From: Acanthamoeba lenticulata
Taxonomy: Eukaryota > Discosea > Longamoebia > Acanthamoebidae
Length of the DNA stretch: 13,925 nucleotides
Direction: 5' to 3'
Assembly: GCA_002179805.1 (NCBI GenBank)
Contig: NAVB01002846.1
Span: 1 to 13,925 of the forward strand
In this document: positions 8,272-13,925 of the stretch, in pieces
How the letters are laid out: every line of letters starts with the position of its first letter
Numbering within the stretch: the first letter of the stretch is position 1
Notes under the pieces: generated by a model
The model's database searches: none
Told to the model about the DNA's origin: nothing
The model's input: only the letters and a program-made list of their open reading frames with translations
Translations under genes and position numbers: made by a program

Positions 8272-9204
8272 ATGGCCACTTCTTCCTACCCTCTGCTCAC
8301 CCACTCCCTGTCTTGCTCGGCCACTTCACCAATGCCGACAGGGGAGACAGGGAGCGAGGCTGAAGCTTGCAAGCCTGTCCTGCCCTCCCTGAAGACGGTG
8401 TTGGCCCTTCTGCGACACCCACCGCCGGAGCTCATGCCTTTCTTCTTCCCTCCTCCAGTCACGGTCGACCTCACATTGGCCCACAGGCCTCGGGGCTCCC
8501 GTGGGGAGTGGGTACCTCTGGTGCCGGAGCAAAGGATCCGGTGCGTCTCTTCCCTTCCTCATTCCTCTTCTGCTTCCTACTGCTTTGAAGGTCATTTTGA
8601 GCCTCCACTCCTGTTGCGTACTGACCCATGACAAAACCATTGTTGCAGAGTAACCAAGGGGAAAGGAAAGAGGCTGCGGCTCAGCATCCGGTGCAGCCAG
8701 CGGTTCCTCTGGCAGGACCTCCGGGTGAATATCATCAACGTAGACGAACGGAACGAAGGCAATCCTGACTATGTCAAGCAGTTCTACGTCTGTTCCGAGC
8801 GATGCTCGATCGTTGTACGACCTTGCTTCCTAAGGCCACAGCAACATGCCTCGGCGCGCTAACCGTGGCGAGCCGTGCAGCATGACCAGCAAAACGGCAC
8901 CACTGTGTTTGTCGAAGTTCTCGTGACCATCGTTCGGGCAAGGCTGGAGTTCAGCGTCCAAATACTGTCGCAGGAGGTGGGCGGCGTCGTTTGGCGCGGC
9001 GTTACGCCGACCTTCATCACACACAACAATGGCAAGGATCCGAGCCAGCCATCTTCCGCCCACCTGCGCCCGGCATTAGAGTCCTACGCTACGTCTTCTT
9101 CTTCGGCTTCAGCTTCACTTTCTGCTCCAACCCTCACGGGATCGATGCCCCACCCCGAGCTGTCCGGCATCAGGGAGAAAAAGAGAGGAACAAAAGAAAA
9201 ATGA
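8272..9204 (+). CDS. Paralogue C of the array family, with a shortened N-terminus
   Basis: Exons 8272-8540, 8649-8814 and 8881-9204 encode 252 residues. Only about 60 residues precede the conserved domain, and the LDLEREL motif of the other three copies is absent. A short Leu/Pro segment (KTVLALLRHPPPELMPFFF) is all that stands in its place. The domain itself is intact: AHRPRGSRGEW, QRIRVTKGKGKRLRLSI, VLVTIVRARLEFSV and THNNGKD. Its C-terminal extension is the longest of the four, about 50 residues, Ser/Ala-rich and ending in a Lys/Arg-rich tail (REKKRGTKEK). Intron phases 2 and 0 match the family. An unseen upstream exon could restore a longer N-terminus. If none exists, this copy may act as a domain-only competitor (inference). 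Confidence 0.78.
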
Positions 9205-9257
9205 GAACTTAAAATCAAAATGAAAAATATTTAACGAACCAGCTGCAAGTGCAGAAG

Positions 9258-10458
9258 ATGGAAGAGAAGGTGAACGATGCGGCGATCCTGGCAGCTCTGC
9301 ATAAGGCTGTAGGCAAGGAGAAGCTCGAGAAGGGGGTAGACGCGGCTGTGTTGGAGTATCTGGTGGCTGTGGTCCGCGGCATCGTGGACGAGCACGTTGA
9401 ACAAAACAAGGTTGCGCAAGCCGGGGCGGCTGTCGAGGAGGCCATAACGCCTCTGCTGCTGGCGCACGGCCTGGCTCAGGATGAGCAAGAGGTGGCTGCC
9501 CAGTGCAGCGCCCTCCTGCTTGCCCTCGACCTGGCACCAGGCAGCGGAGCACATGACGCGGACGACCACCTTAAGGTTTCTTTTTCTTGTTTGGTTGTTC
9601 TTTTACTTGTTTATTTTAAGTCCTGCTGGTGTGATCAGGTCCTGGCTCGGCCTGTGCAGTTGCAAACTCTCCTTCCTGAAGAACCCAAGGCCCCCGCCGC
9701 GCCTCGCGAAGAAGTTGTGCTGCCGCCACCCAAAGGTACATCCCTCTACTTTACTTCACTATGCCTTGAAAGCTAGAAATGGCTCTAATGGGCCAATGCT
9801 TGTGTCTTGCTGCCTGCTCGCAACAGAGGAGGTGGACACTGTGGCCGAATTCTTGCGTGGCACGAAAGACCCAGACCCAAGGGCACGCCCCCCTCCCGCC
9901 TGCGGCCCATGTCGCAGGTCGGCGCCGACGGGGCCTCACACGTGTATGACACACCACAGACGCGCAAGCTCTACCTTCGCGAGTTGTGCCCGTGTCACGT
10001 CAAGCGCGACGTTGAGATCGTGTGGGACCGTATCTTGGAGATGACCAACGTACGTGGACTTTCTTGGGACCACGCCTAATTGTCACGTCGGGGGAGGGAC
10101 CACGAACGCCGCCACGAGGCCTGACCTCTCTGGGCGCTGGGAGTTCACTGCCCACGCCATTGGCTGAGCTGATGATGGTGACCGCTTGATCGGGGGCGAG
10201 ACCAGGACCCGGACTCGAACGTACGGTACCAAGTGCTCCACAATTTGTGCGATGGTTCGCCCGCCACACGCGAGAACGACGTCATTGCCGCCCTCGGTAT
10301 GTTGTATTGGGGGGGGGGGCTCACAAGCCCACACCACCAGGCCTGACCTCTCTGGCCACTCAGAGCGGATGCACAACGACGAGGACAAGGTGATTCGGCG
10401 CAAGGTGCACAACGTGCTTACGCACTATCGCAAGACGGGCAAGTGGAACATTATGTGA
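9258..10458 (+). CDS. HEAT-repeat protein with ABCF3/GCN20-like N-terminal segment
   Basis: Supported exons are 9258-9575, 9639-9735, 9827 to about 9840 or 9882, 9918-10049, 10206-10296 and 10364-10458, giving about 248-262 residues. Residues 1-106 are helical. Their spacing (VLEYLVAVV ... VEEAITPLLL ... CSALLLAL), followed by RPVQLQTLLP, recalls the N-terminus of ABCF3/GCN20 proteins, which contacts GCN1. This similarity is from memory. No ATP-binding cassettes follow. Instead come about three HEAT units: RKLYLRELCPCHVKRDVEIV, DPDSNVRYQVLHNLCDGSP, and DEDKVIRRKVHNVL ending KTGKWNIM. The third exon is ambiguous: reading past 9840 needs either a 77-nt intron (9841-9917) or a 35-nt GC-AG intron (9883-9917) to reach the next frame. 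The ATG at 9258 is chosen because GTG is the only earlier in-frame start. The gap after paralogue C is only 53 nt. Confidence 0.72.
10117..10355. repeat. 17-bp repeat shared by two introns of the HEAT gene
   Basis: AGGCCTGACCTCTCTGG occurs at 10117-10133 in one intron (10050-10205) and at 10339-10355 in the next (10297-10363). The match extends to 22 bp with one mismatch on the 5' side. In the second intron the element lies 8 nt before the acceptor and supplies pyrimidines and a CTGAC motif. In the first it is well upstream of the acceptor. Confidence 0.7.
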
Positions 10459-10781
10459 GCGTGCGGCCTGCATGCAGTAGTGGAGTTGTTTTTTTGCCTG
10501 ACCTGGGTCCTGGCCCAACCCGACAATGGCCAGAACGGTTTCAGCGAAGCCCGTTGTATATTGCGCAACTCCGAGATAATTCGAATAACCCGTCTTCGGG
10601 CGTGCTGGCTGGCCAAACACCGTCGGGGGGAGTGATTCTTCTTCCTGGCTAGGGCCGGTTCCTGGCAAAGGCCGAGCCGAAGCAACCCCCTCCCCCCTGG
10701 CGTAGGGTGTCGGCAGTGTCCACGATAGCGAACTCCCCTCCCTTTAAGTACCACAGACACCCGCAATGGCGCAAGCCAAGC
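10459..10781. promoter_or_regulatory. Intergenic region upstream of paralogue D
   Basis: This 323-nt stretch has no convincing coding frame with an ATG. It contains a short imperfect inverted sequence around 10552-10568 (GTTG...CAAC). The GCCGAAGC motif shared with paralogue B's upstream region is at 10676-10683, about 100 nt before the ATG. No TATA box is evident. Confidence 0.3.
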
Positions 10782-12165
10782 ATGAAGCGTCGCTTGCCCA
10801 ACACTGACACGACTACACTCACCACAGACGTGTGCTGGGACTTTGAAGAAGAAGGAGAAGAGGAAGACATCAACAAAGACATCTTTCACTGGGCCGGGCT
10901 CCACACAAGCACGGAAACACTTCACAAGCGACAGAAGATGAGCCACAACCCGTCCCGCCCAAATAGCAGCGACGGCAGCGACAAAGACCACAACGACTTG
11001 CCCTTCGAGCTTCCCCACTTCCAGCTCGATGAAGTGTGTGAGCTGGTGGGTGCCAGCGATGGCTTCGCTGACGTCAGCATGCCCCGACACGAGAGCGGCC
11101 AGCCACACAGCGACGAGCTGGACTTGGAGCGGGAGCTCGAGTTTTTGCTGCAGTCGCCCATGCTCTTCGCCTCGCAGGACCTGCCCATGCCGCCAGACCC
11201 GTCCTTCCACGAGCTCATGTCTCCTCGCCCCACCCCGAGCTCCACCTGCACCTCTCCTTTGTCGTTGTCCTCCTCGGGCTCCTCTTTCCCCCTTCCTTGT
11301 CCCGCAACTCCGCATCCCTCGCCTCAGATGCCCACCTTTGATTTTCACATGATGTCGCCTTTCCTCTATGCCGAGACCAGCTCGGCTTCCCTCATCCCCC
11401 AACCTCCCTACTCGATGCCGTTGTCGATGACACCAAGCCCGAGTCCGAGTCCGAGCTCTTCCTCCTCCTCCGCCACGACAACCTCACTCGTCCCCATCCT
11501 GCCTGCGCCCACGCTGCCCTCGCCGCCCTTGGGTGTGAGGCCCTCATCTCCACCACCGAATCGACCGCCGTCGGCCACGGTCGTGCTCACACATAAACCG
11601 CGTGGCTCGCAGGGCCACTGGCTTCCCCTCAACGAAGATCAACGGATCCGGTAGGCCTGTTTCCCAACCCAATTTCGCTTTATTTTCTGGTGATGGCTAA
11701 AACACTTTTTGTGTTCGCTGTGGTTGCAGCGTGACCAAAGGGAAGGGCAAGCGACTGCGCCTCGAGCTCCGCTGCACACATCGGTTCACCTGGCAAGAGC
11801 TGCAGGTGGGGTTAGTGAGCATCAACGAGGCGGACGGAGCCCAGCAAGAATGCTCCGACTTTGTCCTGTGCCCCGACAGAAGCAGCCTGCAGGTGCGCCT
11901 CTTTCTTCTTTCTCTGTTTGGCAACGAACGTGTCACTGATCTTGTCTACTTTTTCTTTCGCCTTTTGCAGGTGGAGGACGGAGGAACGACGGCAATGGTG
12001 GAAGTGCATGTGTCGCGCATCCGGTCCAAACTGCAATTCCACGTCGGCATTCAATCGGCTCCAGGAGGCTGGACCTGGCACGGACAGACCGTCGCCTTCA
12101 CCACCCACAACAACGGGAAGGACCAGCTGCCCCGAAAGCGAGGCGGAACCCCGCGGGGGAAGTGA
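10782..12165 (+). CDS. Paralogue D of the array family
   Basis: Exons 10782-11650, 11730-11892 and 11971-12165 encode 408 residues from the first in-frame ATG. The N-terminus has an acidic patch (FEEEGEEEDINKD, 21-33), a second Asp/His-rich region, and the shared motif DELDLERELEFLL at 111-123. About 130 residues of Ser/Pro/Thr-rich linker follow. The conserved domain (about 265-390) is textbook for the family: THKPRGSQGHW, QRIRVTKGKGKRLRLEL, CTHRFTWQELQV, VEVHVSRIRSKLQFHV and VAFTTHNNGKD, with a basic tail PRKRGGTPRGK. Intron phases 2 and 0 are conserved. With A it is one of the two full-layout copies. The acidic motif plus basic domain suggests a transcriptional regulator (inference). Confidence 0.86.
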
Positions 12166-12648
12166 AGAGTCGAGTTCTGAATCGTGCTTTGGAGTTTGTT
12201 TTTTTAGTCCCTCTCTTCTTTCCTTTTGTTTCCCGCGGTGGAGCTCTCGTTTAGAGTGTACAGTTCAACCAAACAGAGCCCGTTCATGTTTGTTGGTCTG
12301 TAGCGCCTCGTGCTCTAAAAGGACGGCAATCGGGAAATATGAAAAGCGGGGGAAATGGGTGGATCGCCACGCTTGAAAAACCGCGTGAAATGCAAGTTAG
12401 ACAAGAGCTCAAAGATGGACCACTCCACGCGAATCGCTTTTACGTTCGATTTTGTTTTTGTAGCTGAACAAAAGAACAACAGGCCACCTGTTGAGAGAGA
12501 CACGCGTGCTTGTGTCATAAAAAGCTGAGCTTGAAGAAGACTACCCATTTATTGCCATTTCGCTTTCGATTGGAGGAACAAGCTTGTGAAATCGGTGCGA
12601 CAAAAAGCTTCCACGCTCTGCCACTCTCCGAGCACAGAAGGATAGGGC
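12166..12648. promoter_or_regulatory. Intergenic region, 3' flank of paralogue D and promoter of the kinase
   Basis: No plausible gene lies in these 483 nt. An inverted CCAAT box (ATTGG, 12569-12573) lies about 76 nt before the kinase ATG, and an ATAAAAA element is at 12517-12523. T-rich stretches near 12199-12230 probably belong to the 3' untranslated region of paralogue D. Confidence 0.35.
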
Positions 12649-13925
12649 ATGAATTCACTCGAGAGGTCGCCTGCACCGAGGAGTACGGGCGGGAGCGGGA
12701 TACCTGGTGCGGCCAAACGACCAGCCCGCACGCCAGCGCCACGGGGCCTCGATGCTGATGGAACGGCGATGGGTGTCTCGTCGGCCCCATTAGAAAATCC
12801 TCCACCCAAGCGCATCGCAGGCAAAATTGTACCTTCCCCCGTGTCTTCATTTCATCCTTCCCACCCCTCCCGTTTTGCTTTCCTTACATAGTGGCGATTT
12901 GCTGCAGCAATTGGGCGAGCTGTTAGGCCGTGGGGCGTTTGGGCGAGTCTACAAGGGCCTCAACTTCCAAACGGGCGAAGTCGTCGCCGTGAAGCAGACC
13001 CGCAAGACCGACCTCGAACCCTCACAGCTGCCGGCCATCATGGTGCTGCTGCCTCCCATCACTCTTGTGTGGTTCTTCTCTCTCCTCATTCATGAGGGCT
13101 CATCATCGCCTACCATCGTCATGCAGCACGAGCTCGAGCTGTTGCAGAAGCTGTCTCATCCACACATCGTCAAATTCCTGGGCTACTACGAAGTGGACGA
13201 CTACCTCTTCTTCGTCATGGAGTACGTGGAGAACGGGTCGCTCAACGAGACGATGAAGAAGTTTGGCGTCTTCCCCGAGGAGCTGCTGGTGCTCTACATC
13301 GCACAGGTGCTGCAGGGCCTCAAGTACCTTCACGACCAAAACGTCATTCACAGGTATGACCTCACCCAGTACCAATTTATTTATTCATTCTTCTATTTAT
13401 TTTATTATTTATTCAACTCATTTTTTCGCAGAGACATCAAGGGGTGCAACCTCTTGTTGACGAAGGAAGGCCGAATCAAGCTGGCCGACTTTGGAAGCTG
13501 CACCAACGCCGCCGTGGACAAGCAGTTCACGGTGGTCGGCACGCCCTTCTGGAGTACATGCTGCCCTCATACCGTCATGCTTCTCATAACGTGGTTTGCT
13601 GACGTGTCAAAATGATGTGTGTGCGCTACAGTGGCGCCGGAGATCATCTCCGTGGAGGGCGGAGAGAAGGTGTCCGACATCTGGAGCCTCGGCTGCACCA
13701 TCATCGAGTTGCTGACGGGCAAGCCCCCATATTGGGACGCCGGAGCCATGTCGGCCCTCTTCAAGATGGTCGCCTGTGAACACCCGCCTCTTCCCGAGGG
13801 CATCTCTGAGGTCTGCCTCTGACTCTGCATTATTCTTTATTTATATTTTAATATTTATATTTTGTTACTGACGTGTGGAGAGTACAGGAGCTGAAGGACT
13901 TTTTGCTAAAGTGCTTCACCCGAGA
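12649..13925 (+). CDS. Protein kinase, Cdc7/SepH/MAP3K-epsilon type (partial, runs off right edge)
   Basis: Exons 12649-12828, 12908-13042, 13127-13353, 13432-13553, 13632-13810 and 13888 to the edge, all phase-consistent. After a 60-residue basic, Pro-rich leader comes the kinase domain: [11 protein letters not shown] (ATP loop), VAVKQ (catalytic Lys), the helix-C Glu in [23 protein letters not shown] (catalytic Asp with Asn), ADFG, GTPFWMAPEII (activation loop end) and [20 protein letters not shown]. All residues needed for activity are present. The combination of [22 protein letters not shown] and SALFKMV is typical of the Cdc7 (fission yeast), SepH and plant MAP3K-epsilon group, which act in septation or cytokinesis signalling. 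The role here is inferred by family. The catalytic domain is cut in its last subdomains, and the usual long C-terminal region is outside the window. Confidence 0.93.

Noticed and set aside
11971..12140. Assignment of the array domain to CBM21 or a Rel/p53-like family
   Set aside because: The NNG near the domain end recalls the CBM21 DNNxG ending, and the basic block recalls Ig-fold DNA binders, but no longer motif matches, so neither label is supported by reading alone.

Overview
The window is nuclear DNA of a GC-rich, intron-dense protist, most likely an amoebozoan of the Acanthamoeba type. That assignment is inference. It rests on high G+C at third codon positions, many short GT-AG introns (mostly 55-160 nt) with a recurrent CTGAC branch-point-like motif, very short intergenic gaps, an ankyrin-FYVE protein, and a Cdc7/SepH/MAP3K-epsilon type kinase. 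Genes were rebuilt by hand from reading frames, splice signals and phase agreement, so exon borders are predictions.

Minus strand, 1-2999: an ankyrin-repeat protein with a FYVE zinc finger (first exon at 2371, running off the left edge), preceded by a small single-exon gene of unknown function (2436-2999). A 262-nt divergent promoter region (3000-3261) holds two tandem inverted CCAAT boxes and three 50-bp tandem repeats. Each 50-bp repeat carries a perfect RNA polymerase III B-box, and the first also has an A-box. Together they look like a collapsed tRNA gene fragment.

Plus strand, 3262-4723: a five-exon FKBP-type prolyl isomerase with a TPR co-chaperone module.

Plus strand, 5104-12165: four paralogues (called A, B, C and D here) of a family I do not recognise. 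Each has a low-complexity N-terminus followed by a conserved bipartite, probably beta-rich domain of about 140 residues. Its hallmarks are HxPRGxxGxW, QRIRVTKGxGKRLxL and FTTHNNGKD, and it is cut by two introns at identical positions and phases in all four copies. A, B and D also share an acidic amphipathic motif near (E/D)(L/F)DLERELxxLL. Nuclear-type basic clusters, acidic motifs and Ser/Pro/Thr-rich linkers suggest transcription-factor-like proteins, but this is inference. A small gene with an ABCF3/GCN20-like N-terminus and HEAT repeats (9258-10458) sits between copies C and D.

Plus strand, 12649 to the right edge: a protein kinase catalytic domain of the Cdc7/SepH/MAP3K-epsilon group, truncated by the window end.

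The paralogous array with its conserved two-intron domain is the best candidate for an undescribed system. The tRNA-derived B-box repeats in a divergent polymerase II promoter come second.
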